NCBI GenBank assembly: GCA_017617575.1
Contig: JAFZVY010000092.1
Coordinates: 1-34,192, forward strand
Origin: Bacteroidaceae bacterium
GTDB lineage: Bacteria > Bacteroidota > Bacteroidia > Bacteroidales > Bacteroidaceae
Reading direction: 5' to 3'
Length of the DNA: 34,192 nt
The notes beneath the pieces are model-generated. The model ran no database searches. It had not been told where the DNA came from and worked only from the letters and a program-made list of their open reading frames with translations. The position numbers and the translations under genes are program-made. Below, in pieces: positions 1-6,916 of this stretch. Each line of letters opens with the position of its first letter. Position 1 is the first letter of the stretch.

Positions 1-71
1 AAATTTACCACATCAAAATTGTCTATCAACACTTCCGGAAGTATAGCACGTAATAATTTGTCTGAATTCAT
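1..71 (-). CDS. Probable ISAon1-family transposase, N-terminal part only (cut by window edge)
   Basis: An open frame starts at ATG 71-69 on the minus strand and runs off the left edge. It encodes about 23 residues, with the motif LLRAILPEVLIDNFDVV. This resembles the start of the 'ISAon1 family transposase N-terminal region' proteins of Bacteroidales, which typically read LLxxILPExLxxxFDLV; I am matching from memory. A perfect -7 box lies only four bases upstream, so the mRNA would be almost leaderless. With so little of the protein visible the family call is tentative, and I cannot tell whether the element is intact. Confidence 0.45.
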   Translation of the reverse strand, partial: MNSDKLLRAILPEVLIDNFDVVN

Positions 72-75
72 GCTG

Positions 76-83
76 CAAAGATA
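76..83 (-). promoter_or_regulatory. -7 box of the truncated transposase gene
   Basis: Minus strand reads TATCTTTG, a perfect match to the Bacteroidetes TAnnTTTG -7 element. The box ends four bases before ATG 71, so transcription should begin at or next to the start codon. Confidence 0.55.
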
Positions 84-154
84 ACACTTTATTCGGATTT
101 CTTGAGGCTTCACCAACAGGGTAAATCCGCTGACCCCGAATTCTTGTAGAATCA

Positions 155-204
155 AACCCAAAACTTAAAAACTCAAGAACTCAAAAAATCACAAACTTAA
201 AACA
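155..204. repeat. Low-complexity AACTTAAAAACTC-type repeat
   Basis: A run of degenerate units (AACTTAAAAACTC, AAGAACTC, CACAAACTTAAAAC) just beyond the terminator of the 287-667 gene. The same word family, in one or the other orientation, recurs at about 5490-5575 and 17142-17318. It has no coding potential. Confidence 0.6.
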
Positions 205-242
205 AAAAAGGAGGCGTGCAAATGATTGCATGCCTCCTTTTT
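205..242 (-). terminator. Rho-independent terminator of the 287-667 gene
   Basis: AAAAAGGAGGC and GCCTCCTTTTT form a stem of about 17 pairs with a four-base ATGA loop and one G-T pair. Runs of A and T on both sides make it potentially bidirectional. It sits 45 bases past the stop codon of the minus-strand gene. Confidence 0.8.
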
Positions 243-286
243 AATATATTGTTGTACTAAATGTTCTTAAAAAAAAACTCTGTGGC

Positions 287-667
287 TTACTTGTTGTAAG
301 TGAAAGAGTTTTTGTCATCGTCGCTTACGCTCTTGATTTCAACTGCCTTCATGTTACGTGAAGTCTTGAACTCAGGCATTCCAGGAGCAGTAATTACGAT
401 AGTGAGGTCATTCTCGCTTGCCTCTTCTACGCTAAGACCGTTCTTGAGTGAGAAGTAAAGTGTACCGTCCTTAACAGCTGCCTTTACTGACTCAGCAACG
501 ATCTTATTCTCAGATTCGACACTGAAAGAGTAGTTGTCACCCCTAACGAAACGAACGCGTGCTGGAACTGTAACGAGAGTCTCTGTGAAAGCCTCAGTTT
601 CAATATTCTCTGCATTCATTGTAGCTGCAACCATCATTGCGCTAATCATTGTCATAATCTTCTTCAT
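287..667 (-). CDS. Small secreted protein with DUF2807-like (GIN) fold
   Basis: A 126-residue protein with an N-terminal signal peptide (MKKIMTMISAMMVAATMNA), so it should be exported to the periplasm or outer membrane. The mature part has alternating beta-strand patterns: a VPARVRFVRGDNYSFSV strand pair, then AVKDGTLYFSL, then a DLTIVITAPGMPEFKTS stretch. This is reminiscent of the auto-transporter-like DUF2807 head domain, of which it would be a short version. Function is unknown. The gene stands alone, with its own -7 box about 140 bases upstream and a strong terminator downstream. The long 5' leader (about 135 nt) is unusual compared with neighbouring genes and could carry regulation. Confidence 0.7.
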   Translation of the reverse strand: MKKIMTMISAMMVAATMNAENIETEAFTETLVTVPARVRFVRGDNYSFSVESENKIVAESVKAAVKDGTLYFSLKNGLSVEEASENDLTIVITAPGMPEFKTSRNMKAVEIKSVSDDDKNSFTYNK

Positions 668-808
668 AATCCTAACCTTTCTTTTTACCTGTCCCTTGAA
701 CCGAAGTTCTTAGGGCATCCTTTTTTAACAATCTTTTGAGCTCCTTGCATCCGTTTAGCTTTTTCTTTGTTAGAGCTCTTATTTATCTCTTATTTTCTTT
801 TGACACTG

Positions 809-816
809 CAAAGGTA
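809..816 (-). promoter_or_regulatory. Promoter of the 287-667 gene
   Basis: Minus strand reads TACCTTTG. A TTTGG -33 element lies about 20 bases upstream (837-841). It predicts a leader of roughly 135 nt before ATG 667. Confidence 0.6.
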
Positions 817-980
817 CGGTGTTTTTATGACACTCACCAAATGTTTTGCAATGTTTTTAAAGAAATTACTATATTTTTATGATATAAATCAATAATTGTG
901 TGCGAAAACACAGCGTTTTCGACGAAAAATAGCGTTTTGGAATCGCACACAGAGGGGCTAAAGCCCAATTAACAATTAAT

Positions 981-1036
981 AATTAACATGCAGGTTCGCT
1001 GACCAAAGGGAAGTAATTAACATGCAGGTTCGCTGA
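981..1036 (+). repeat. Tandem pair of AACATGCAGGTTCGCTG units
   Basis: Two copies of AATTAACATGCAGGTTCGCTGA lie 34 bases apart, joined by CCAAAGGGAAGT. The joined form ACCAAAGGGAAG plus AACATGCAGGTTCGCTG occurs again, inverted, at 4022-4055. Other words of the same intergenic family (AATTAACAATTAATAATT) flank it. Confidence 0.75.
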
Positions 1037-1044
1037 GCAAATGA

Positions 1045-1201
1045 CAATCCATTCCTCATTCCACATTCCTCATTGCTAATTCCTCATTACTCACTCCTCA
1101 TTCCTAATTACTTTTCTACGGTCAGTGAGACCGCTTCGCTTAGTTCCTCATTCCTAATTATCCACTCCCCACTCTTCATTCATCATTCTTCATTCTTCAT
1201 T
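1045..1201. repeat. ATTCCTCATT low-complexity tract interrupted by a GGTC-GACC repeat
   Basis: Degenerate tandem ATTCCTCATT and ATTCTTCATT words surround one 32-bp copy (1110-1141) of a repeat containing GTCAGTGAGACCGC. That repeat is found again at 14124-14155 (inverted) and, as its last 22 bases, at 4053-4074. Confidence 0.7.
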
Positions 1202-1230
1202 AAATTTATTGCTGTGTCAATGTTTCTTCG

Positions 1231-1238
1231 TATATTTG
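1231..1238 (+). promoter_or_regulatory. Promoter of the S9 peptidase gene
   Basis: TATATTTG fits TAnnTTTG, with a TTG -33 element at 1209-1211 (19-base spacer). It predicts a leader of about 20 nt before ATG 1263. Confidence 0.65.
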
Positions 1239-1262
1239 CAAGGAAATTAACTAACATACATT

Positions 1263-3734
1263 ATGCGAAAACTATTTATCTTACCATTAGCCATGCTGGC
1301 TTCGCTGATGGCGAAGGCAGATGAAGTTGAAGTCAAGTCATTCAGCTACGCAGGCCCATACGTGGTCAAGTCACCAATAAAGATGGACAGCTTGGATGTG
1401 TTCTCAAGGGAATACGCCCCACACTCACTACTGGATTACAACGTGAACCTGTCAGCCGTGGAAGCTGGAAGGGAGATTGCATCTGGAGTGCTTCCTGGAT
1501 GCGACTCATCAGAGGCTCTTCACCTTCTGGGATTCACAGTAACGAACAATTCGTATATCAACGCCACAATAAGCGTGAGCGGACTCTCTACATATAAGGT
1601 GTACGTGGACGACAAGCAGGTGAACGGCGGATGCACAACCCTCCTGCCTTCCGTACACAAGGTGGTAATCAAGTACCTCAGTAAGCCAGAGAAGAGCGAC
1701 TCTGCCGTGGTGAAGGTGGATGCTGGTAACGCTACCATAGCTCCAATGACTTCCGTTGTGAAGCATCCATACTCGCTCAACGACGTGTTGTACTCAAGAA
1801 ACTGCTCTGGTGCATCGCTCTCGGCTGACGGTCGCTACCTTATATATAATACGGAGGAGACACTTACCGACGGAAGCACTACTCGCAACTCATACGTCAA
1901 GAACCTACAGACGGGCATGACAATAGAGGCTGGAAGAAACTACCGCTGGATGCCTAAGAGCAACCGCTACTACTACACAAGGAAGAACAGCGGACTTGGC
2001 TACACTCTCGTAACCGTTGACCCTGCCACAAGGAAAGAGACTGTGATAACGCGCACACTCCCTGTGAACAGTTTCACAATGTCGCCTACGGAAGACTACA
2101 TAATCTACTCAGAGAAGGTGGAAGGACCAAAGGAGAAGAAGGAGATATATGAGGTGATAGAGCCAGACGACCGCCAACCAGGATGGCGCACTCGCTACAA
2201 CCTATACAAGTATGACTTTGCTTCAGGACTCGTGCAGCAACTCACGTTCGGCCACCACAGCGTTAGCCTCATGGACATAAGCAAGGACGGAAAGTACATC
2301 CTCGCTTCGAAGACTGAGACAAGGCTCACGGCACGTCCAACGAACCTGACGAGCATATTCCGCATCAACATGGACACGTATGCCGTTGACACCATCGTGT
2401 CACGCGACGGTTTTGTGGGCGACGCCTCATTCTCACCTGACGGCAAGCAGATACTCGTAGTGGGAACGCCTGAGGCTCTCGGAGGCATAGGCAAGAACGT
2501 GGCAGAGGGACAGATTCCTAACGCCTACGACTACCAGATGTTCCTCTCACCAGTCATTGGCGAGGGCACCGACTTCGACCCAAAGAACTGGAAGGCACTC
2601 ACACGCGACTTCGACCCTAACGTCACTTCCGTGGAATGGTCAACAGCCGACGGCATGATTTACTTCACGGCAGAGGACAAGGACTACAAGAACCTCTTCC
2701 GCCTCAACCCTAAGACAGGCAAGTTCACTCGCATAGACACAGGAGTGGAGCTGATGAAGCGTTTTGCACTCGCCAACTCAGCCAACACCATAGCTTACTA
2801 CGGACAGGGTGCTTCGTACGGCGACCGCCTCTACGTGATGAACACCAAGACATTGAAGCGCACGCTCATTGAGGACATCGACGAGGCGCACATGGCAACT
2901 GTGAGCCTTGGAAAGTGTGAGGCATGGAACTACATCAACGAGAACGGTGACACGGTATCTTGCCGCTACTACCTCCCAGCCGACTTTGACGAGACAAAGA
3001 CCTATCCGATGATAGTAAACTACTACGGAGGATGTGCCCCTACTTCACGTAACTTCAACAGCCGCTATCCACAGCACGCCTACGCTTCGCTCGGCTACGT
3101 GGTACTCGTTGTCAATCCTCACGGAGCGACGGGATTCGGCCAGAAATGGTCGGCAGCCCACGTCAACACTGCAGGCAAGGGCGTGGCAGAGGACATCATA
3201 GGTGCGGTAAAGACATTCTGCAAGGAACACTCATACGTTAACGCCAAGAAGATTGGATGTATCGGAGCGAGCTACGGAGGCTTCATGACTCAGTACCTCC
3301 AGACGGTAACGGACATCTTTGCAGCAGCCGTTAGCCACGCAGGAATCTCTGACCACACAAGCTACTGGGGAGAAGGTTACTGGGGCTATTCATACTCAGA
3401 GGTGTCAATGGCAAACAGCTACCCATGGACACGCAAGGACCTCTACGTTGACCAGTCGCCTCTTTACAACGCCGACAAGATTCACACGCCACTCCTCTTC
3501 GTTCACGGAACAGGCGATACCAACGTACCTGTAGGCGAGTCAATACAGATGTACACGGCTCTCAAGCTTCTCGGTCGCCCAACGGCAATGGTACTCGTGG
3601 ACGGTGAGAACCACTGGATATTGGATTACAACAAGCGCATACAGTGGCAGAACACTATCTGGGCATGGTTTGCCAAGTATCTTCAGGATGACGGCAGCTG
3701 GTGGGAAAGCATGTACAGCCACAAAGACCTATAA
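1263..3734 (+). CDS. Secreted S9-family dipeptidyl peptidase (DPP IV-like prolyl oligopeptidase)
   Basis: An 823-residue serine exopeptidase that should remove dipeptides from peptide N-termini in the periplasm. It has a signal peptide (residues 1-20), an extra N-terminal beta-rich domain, a beta-propeller region (about 165-560, with WD-like SADGRYLIY and SPDGKQILV blades) and a C-terminal alpha/beta hydrolase domain. The catalytic triad is visible: Ser670 in GASYGGF, Asp752 in HGTGDTNVP and His784 in GENHWI. The length is somewhat above the usual 700-750 residues because of the added N-terminal domain. The start was chosen for its signal peptide and close promoter. Such peptidases support amino acid and peptide use in Prevotella and Porphyromonas. 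It is monocistronic, with a strong terminator after it. Confidence 0.92.
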   Translation: MRKLFILPLAMLASLMAKADEVEVKSFSYAGPYVVKSPIKMDSLDVFSREYAPHSLLDYNVNLSAVEAGREIASGVLPGCDSSEALHLLGFTVTNNSYINATISVSGLSTYKVYVDDKQVNGGCTTLLPSVHKVVIKYLSKPEKSDSAVVKVDAGNATIAPMTSVVKHPYSLNDVLYSRNCSGASLSADGRYLIYNTEETLTDGSTTRNSYVKNLQTGMTIEAGRNYRWMPKSNRYYYTRKNSGLGYTLVTVDPATRKETVITRTLPVNSFTMSPTEDYIIYSEKVEGPKEKKEIYEVIEPDDRQPGWRTRYNLYKYDFASGLVQQLTFGHHSVSLMDISKDGKYILASKTETRLTARPTNLTSIFRINMDTYAVDTIVSRDGFVGDASFSPDGKQILVVGTPEALGGIGKNVAEGQIPNAYDYQMFLSPVIGEGTDFDPKNWKALTRDFDPNVTSVEWSTADGMIYFTAEDKDYKNLFRLNPKTGKFTRIDTGVELMKRFALANSANTIAYYGQGASYGDRLYVMNTKTLKRTLIEDIDEAHMATVSLGKCEAWNYINENGDTVSCRYYLPADFDETKTYPMIVNYYGGCAPTSRNFNSRYPQHAYASLGYVVLVVNPHGATGFGQKWSAAHVNTAGKGVAEDIIGAVKTFCKEHSYVNAKKIGCIGASYGGFMTQYLQTVTDIFAAAVSHAGISDHTSYWGEGYWGYSYSEVSMANSYPWTRKDLYVDQSPLYNADKIHTPLLFVHGTGDTNVPVGESIQMYTALKLLGRPTAMVLVDGENHWILDYNKRIQWQNTIWAWFAKYLQDDGSWWESMYSHKDL

Positions 3735-3740
3735 AAAGCG

Positions 3741-3779
3741 TTCTGGCTGGTTCTAACACATTGTTAGAGCCAGCCAGAA
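3741..3779 (+). terminator. Terminator of the S9 peptidase gene
   Basis: An 18-bp stem (TTCTGGCTGG then TCTAACA, and its complement) with a 3-base loop and one G-T pair, followed by GATTTTTAAA. It starts seven bases after the stop codon. Confidence 0.85.
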
Positions 3780-3895
3780 TGATTTTTAAATTAAGAATGC
3801 AAAAATCAAAATGCAAAATTGAATGATGAAACGATTAATTGTTAACTGCGAGCAACACATAACTAACATGGAAGTTTTCATGCTTGATTTTTGGG

Positions 3896-3956
3896 CACGA
3901 ATTATCAAAAATTAGCCACGAATTATCATTGATTTTGTGATAATTCGTGGCTAATT
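3896..3956. repeat. Hairpin built from CACGAATTATCA units
   Basis: Arms 3910-3928 and 3938-3956 are perfectly complementary over 19 bp with a 9-base loop. A third copy of the 12-base word CACGAATTATCA lies just before (3896-3907). There is no T tract, so it is not a standard terminator. Similar CACGAATTA words are, to my knowledge, widespread in Bacteroidetes intergenic DNA. Confidence 0.75.
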
Positions 3957-4021
3957 AATGGCAATTCATGCTAAATGGTAGTGTAAAAAACTTTTTCCAT
4001 CATATTAATTGTTAACAACCA

Positions 4022-4075
4022 CAGCGAACCTGCATGTTAATTCCTTCCCTTTGGTCGGTGAGACCGCTTCGCTTA
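4022..4075 (-). repeat. Composite dispersed repeat downstream of the araC-like gene
   Basis: On the minus strand it reads AAGCGAAGCGGTCTCACCG, then ACCAAAGGGAAG, then AACATGCAGGTTCGCTG. It therefore joins the two repeat types seen separately at 1110-1141 and 981-1036. It begins about 15 bases past the stop codon of the araC-like gene. Confidence 0.75.
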
Positions 4076-4090
4076 ATTATTAATTATTAA

Positions 4091-5320
4091 TTACAAGCTA
4101 CCTCGATTCTTTATATAATCCTTTGGCGAACCGCCCTTGAAAAGCTTGAAGTTACGATAGAAAGACACGTCGCTCGTGAATCCCGACTGCTCCGAAAGCT
4201 TCTGTATAGAGATGGAAGGGTCACGACGCAACACCTCGCAAGCATACTCCACGCGAAGGCTATTGACGTACTCGGAGAATGACGTTCCCATTTCACGATT
4301 GATGGCATTATAGATGTAGCTACGATTAGTGCCAAGCGTCTTCACGAGGTCAACCAGCTTGAGGTTAGGCGTGAGGTAAAGCTTTTCCTCCTTCATCACA
4401 CGCTCGATGCGCTGGCGCAACTCTGACGGCTGGTTGTCGGCTCCCACTTCCTCCTTGCCATCCTTATGGTCGATGTTGAGAATATTGTCGTCAAGGTCAT
4501 CATCATTCATATTTGCCACGGCACCCTCTTGCTCGCTCGTACCCTCTATGTCGTGCTGGATGTCGGCAAAGGAGAAAGCGTGCATGTGGCCAATGTAGCC
4601 AAAGCCATATAGAAGAGCAGAGAACATGACGGAAGGAACAGAGAGAATCCACGTGGAAGTGACAAGCACCTTCCTGCCAAGTATGTTGCACACTATGGAA
4701 AGAATGGAGATGGCTATGAAGAGATAAAGCACGACATGGATGGAATAGAGAGACTTATGCTCCGTGTCGGCATAGAGAGAATCGACAAGCCGGTTGAAGC
4801 GACGGATATGGCGCAATCCCACGACTACGACAAATGGCACCTGAACGGCAAACACCACTCGACGAAGGACGTGAAGCTTTGCCATGACGAATGGCATTCC
4901 CTGGAAGTTGTCGAGCGAAGCCATGTAAAGATACGAATCCGTGAACTCACGCAACTCGTCATCACTCATCCCAGCGTACGTTGCACCCACGAGCACGGAA
5001 CAGATGAACGAAGGCATGAGCCATCGCACGAAGGTGGGAATGATGTTCTGTCCATTAGTGGTGAGCGCGATGATGTAACACAGGAACATCGGATAGACGG
5101 CAAGGTTACAGAAAGTGTAAACCGTGTCGGACAATGGTATGAGTGGCGCATCATGGAAGAAGTAGATGCTATGTCCCCAGTAGAGGAGCGTGGCAACCAC
5201 CATGAAAAGCGTAAGTACGGCATAATGCAATTTGCGTTTCTCGCATAGCGTGACAAATATGGCTACGCCCCAGAATAGACAAACAAGCATGGGGAGTACG
5301 ATAAGAATTTGCGCGAACAT
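4091..5320 (-). CDS. Membrane-anchored AraC-family transcription regulator
   Basis: A 409-residue protein. The N-terminal half is strongly hydrophobic, with about six or seven membrane segments (for example FAQILIVLPMLVCLFWGVAI). An acidic linker follows, and residues about 300-405 form an AraC-type double helix-turn-helix (LKLVDLVKTLGTNRSYIYNAI and the SGFTSDVSFYRNFKLFKGGSP motif). It probably senses a signal in or at the membrane and controls nearby genes; the target is unknown. An upstream in-frame ATG at 5404 was rejected because the -7 box (5371-5378) lies downstream of it; ATG 5320 leaves a leader of about 45 nt. A decayed paralogue lies upstream at 5900-6090. The dispersed repeat directly follows the stop. 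Confidence 0.88.
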   Translation of the reverse strand: MFAQILIVLPMLVCLFWGVAIFVTLCEKRKLHYAVLTLFMVVATLLYWGHSIYFFHDAPLIPLSDTVYTFCNLAVYPMFLCYIIALTTNGQNIIPTFVRWLMPSFICSVLVGATYAGMSDDELREFTDSYLYMASLDNFQGMPFVMAKLHVLRRVVFAVQVPFVVVVGLRHIRRFNRLVDSLYADTEHKSLYSIHVVLYLFIAISILSIVCNILGRKVLVTSTWILSVPSVMFSALLYGFGYIGHMHAFSFADIQHDIEGTSEQEGAVANMNDDDLDDNILNIDHKDGKEEVGADNQPSELRQRIERVMKEEKLYLTPNLKLVDLVKTLGTNRSYIYNAINREMGTSFSEYVNSLRVEYACEVLRRDPSISIQKLSEQSGFTSDVSFYRNFKLFKGGSPKDYIKNRGSL

Positions 5321-5370
5321 TCTCTTTCTTGCTAAAAAATATATTATACTACTCGGAATTATTTCGACTA

Positions 5371-5378
5371 CAAAGTTA
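5371..5378 (-). promoter_or_regulatory. Promoter of the araC-like gene; decides its start codon
   Basis: Minus strand reads TAACTTTG. Because transcription would begin near 5364, the ATG at 5404 cannot be used and ATG 5320 is favoured. Confidence 0.6.
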
Positions 5379-5489
5379 TGACTTTTAGCGCACATAGAGG
5401 GCATCCTTCCGTCAATTTTCCAAGTTTCAGCGACAATTTGGACAATTACGCAGAAACAAAAGCAAATAGATACGTATTTTAAGGGAATA

Positions 5490-5575
5490 AGTTTTTAGTT
5501 TTTTGAGTTCTTGGGGTTGTGAGTTTATTAGTTTTTGGGTGTCGTTGGGAGCTTAGGTTCTTTAGTTTTTAAAAC
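5490..5575. repeat. Low-complexity GTTTTTGAGTTC-type repeat
   Basis: Degenerate units such as AGTTTTTTGAGTTCTTGGGG and TTAGTTTTTGGG. Same word family as 155-204 and 17142-17318. Confidence 0.55.
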
Positions 5576-5723
5576 AAAAATGGGCGCACCAACCACAATG
5601 GCAGGTACGCCCACGAATTACACATTCAAATTTTAAATTCTAATAAGTCTAATTAAAAACCATTCGTCAAACATGCAAAACGAACCGTTATACCATTAAT
5701 CGTTATCTGTAATGTAATTCCGA
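5571..5723 (-). ncRNA. Candidate small RNA (about 150 nt) between its own promoter and terminator
   Basis: On the minus strand a TAnnTTTG box (5730-5737) is followed about 110 bases later by a terminator-like hairpin (5581-5613) with a T tract. The only frame with an ATG of any length codes about 13 residues, so a non-coding RNA, or a leader left from a deleted gene, is the simplest reading. The unit sits between the intact araC-like gene and the remnant of its paralogue. It could therefore be just the terminator of the decayed gene. No RNA family was recognised. Confidence 0.35.
5581..5613 (-). terminator. Terminator-like hairpin of the candidate small RNA
   Basis: TGGGCGTACC pairs with GGTGCGCCCA (one mismatch), with an inner CCA/TGG pairing. 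On the minus strand it is followed by TTTTTGTTTT (5571-5580). Confidence 0.65.
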
Positions 5724-5729
5724 GTAATG

Positions 5730-5737
5730 CAAAAGTA
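5730..5737 (-). promoter_or_regulatory. -7 box upstream of the candidate small RNA
   Basis: Minus strand reads TACTTTTG, a match to TAnnTTTG. No well-placed -33 element was found, so the support is moderate. Confidence 0.4.
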
Positions 5738-5899
5738 CGCTATTCTTGTTTATTATCATTACAAAATACGACTAAAAGTTAAAATTCATGGTAAAAACTG
5801 CGATTATGAAAGTTTCTTGCGAATATGACAGACAAAACACCTCCATTCGTTTCATACAAACCATCATATTTGAAACATTTCCACACCTCATTAAGGCTG

Positions 5900-6090
5900 A
5901 AAAAAGCGCAAACAAAACCGTCCGCGCGACACAAAAAAGGACAAGCCCCAGTAAAGGAACGTGGAGTTAGCCATGAACAGGGTCATAATGTCATAATGCC
6001 TTTTACGCTTTTCGCATAAAGTGATGAATATTGCAATGCCCCAAACAGGCATACAAGCATTGGAAGAACCTTTAGGATTTCAAATAACAT
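5900..6090 (-). pseudogene. Remnant of a second membrane AraC-family regulator (N-terminal fragment, frameshifted)
   Basis: Translation from ATG 6090 gives MLFEILKVLPMLVCLFG, which matches MFAQILIVLPMLVCLFW of the neighbouring regulator. One base of the TGG tryptophan codon is missing here. Shifting frame restores the match: GIAIFITLCEKRKRHYDIM, then TLFMANSTFLYWGLSFF, against GVAIFVTLCEKRKLHYAVL and so on. Similarity is lost after about 58 residues, and a stop follows near 5897. The rest of the gene, including the DNA-binding domain, is missing. This is a duplicated regulator that has decayed. The nearest -7 box on this strand is at 6359-6366, about 270 bases away. Confidence 0.85.
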
Positions 6091-6358
6091 TACTTTCGTT
6101 CGTGTTTATAGTTTTTGTTGAGTTTTGTTTAGTCATGACAAAGACAAACTTTTTCGTTTACACATTACCACATTTCTTTGTATTTTTTTTTACAATTTCA
6201 CTTGATAAAACCAGAAGAAAGACCGAACAAGAACAAAATAAAACGTAATAATGCACCCATAAATAGACACAAAGGACTACATTTCACATTCAACATCGTT
6301 CACAAAGAAAAACAGACGTCATTATTGCCACGCACATTCACATCCCAGATTGACGGTG

Positions 6359-6366
6359 CAAAGGTA
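6359..6366 (-). promoter_or_regulatory. -7 box in the left arm of the inverted repeat
   Basis: Minus strand reads TACCTTTG and points towards the araC-like remnant. The upstream 23 bases are identical to those upstream of the sigma-factor -7 box. Confidence 0.5.
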
Positions 6367-6743
6367 AGAAAACTCCATTGCGCTTAACGAATACTTTACC
6401 AACTTTTTTTGCAAAAAATGCAAGAAAGACTATAAAGTACAGAAAGTCAAGATATTTACACACAGTCCTCAAAGAATATTCATTTAGTCATTTTAGTCAT
6501 TAGTCATTTAGTCAAAATCATTTTCGGACACCCAAAATCCGCCACTATAACAATAAAAATATATTTTTATTATTATAGTGAGCAAAAATACAGAGTGTGA
6601 AATCGAAAATGACTAAATGACTAATGACTAAAATGACTGAAAAAACATGAGGAGTGATGAGGAGTCATTGAGGAGAAAGAGAAAGGAGAAAAAAAATGAA
6701 AAAAAAATTGGCAAAGTATTCGTTAAGCGCAATGGTGTCTTCG

Positions 6744-6751
6744 TATCTTTG
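6744..6751 (+). promoter_or_regulatory. -7 box of the ECF sigma-factor operon
   Basis: TATCTTTG in the right arm of the inverted repeat, preceded by GTATTCGTTAAGCGCAATGG, the sequence shared with the left arm. No TTTG -33 element is present at the usual distance. The predicted leader is about 160 nt. Confidence 0.5.
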
Positions 6752-6916
6752 CAACGCCAAACAAAACAGACAGAATTTGCACACCAGTTAGAGAATAAAT
6801 GCGGACAAGTGAGGGAGGAAAAACAAGCCAATTGCATTTTTTCAAAAAAAATTACATTTCCAACTAAAGAATACGTTTCTGAAGGAGTACAATCTATAGA
6901 ACAACGCTAATCACAG

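Larger units (their letters stand above)
668..1262. other. Gene-free 595-bp stretch
   Basis: Holds, from left to right: the long leader and promoter of the 287-667 gene; a dyad with 9-bp arms (TGTGTGCGA at 897-905, TCGCACACA at 943-951) that encloses two AGCGTTTT direct repeats; a small GGGCT/AGCCC hairpin (955-966); dispersed repeats; and the promoter of the peptidase gene. An open frame at 1073-1324 consists of repeat sequence and is not a gene. Confidence 0.6.
3780..4090. other. Repeat-filled intergenic stretch between two convergent genes
   Basis: Contains a long hairpin (3910-3956), the dispersed repeat at 4022-4075, and AT words at 4075-4095 that touch the araC-like stop codon. No open frame of interest and no clear promoter were seen. 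Confidence 0.6.
6355..6755. repeat. Large imperfect inverted repeat with divergent promoters
   Basis: The outer arms share 23 bases exactly (6375-6397 against 6713-6735), the middle arms 29 bases (6486-6514 against 6610-6638), and the centre is a 38-bp palindrome (6543-6580). All are symmetric around about 6555-6562. Each outer arm continues into a TAnnTTTG box pointing outwards. The middle arms are made of TTAGTCAT words, four per arm. Confidence 0.85.
6091..6916. other. Gene-free 826-bp stretch before the sigma-factor gene
   Basis: AT-rich and dominated by a large imperfect inverted repeat (about 6355-6755) with a -7 box in each arm. Open frames at 6178-6387 and 6647-6910 cover this low-complexity DNA and show no protein-like composition. 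The part from 6756 to 6916 is the presumed leader of the sigma-factor operon. Confidence 0.6.

Noticed and set aside
1073-1324. 83-codon open frame before the peptidase gene
   Set aside because: It is made of the CTCATTCCTAATT low-complexity repeat and overlaps the peptidase promoter and start.
4736-5248. 170-codon open frame on the plus strand
   Set aside because: It is antisense to the membrane half of the araC-like gene and has the His/Arg-rich composition typical of shadow frames.
5321-5404. Longer N-terminus for the araC-like protein
   Set aside because: The -7 box at 5371-5378 lies inside the extension, so the ATG at 5404 would not be transcribed; the membrane segment starts right after Met at 5320.
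5349-5727. Shared ACTCGGAATTA words near 5351 and 5720 in opposite orientation as operator sites
   Set aside because: Only 11 bases match, and the position relative to the two -7 boxes is similar but not identical; too weak to separate from chance.
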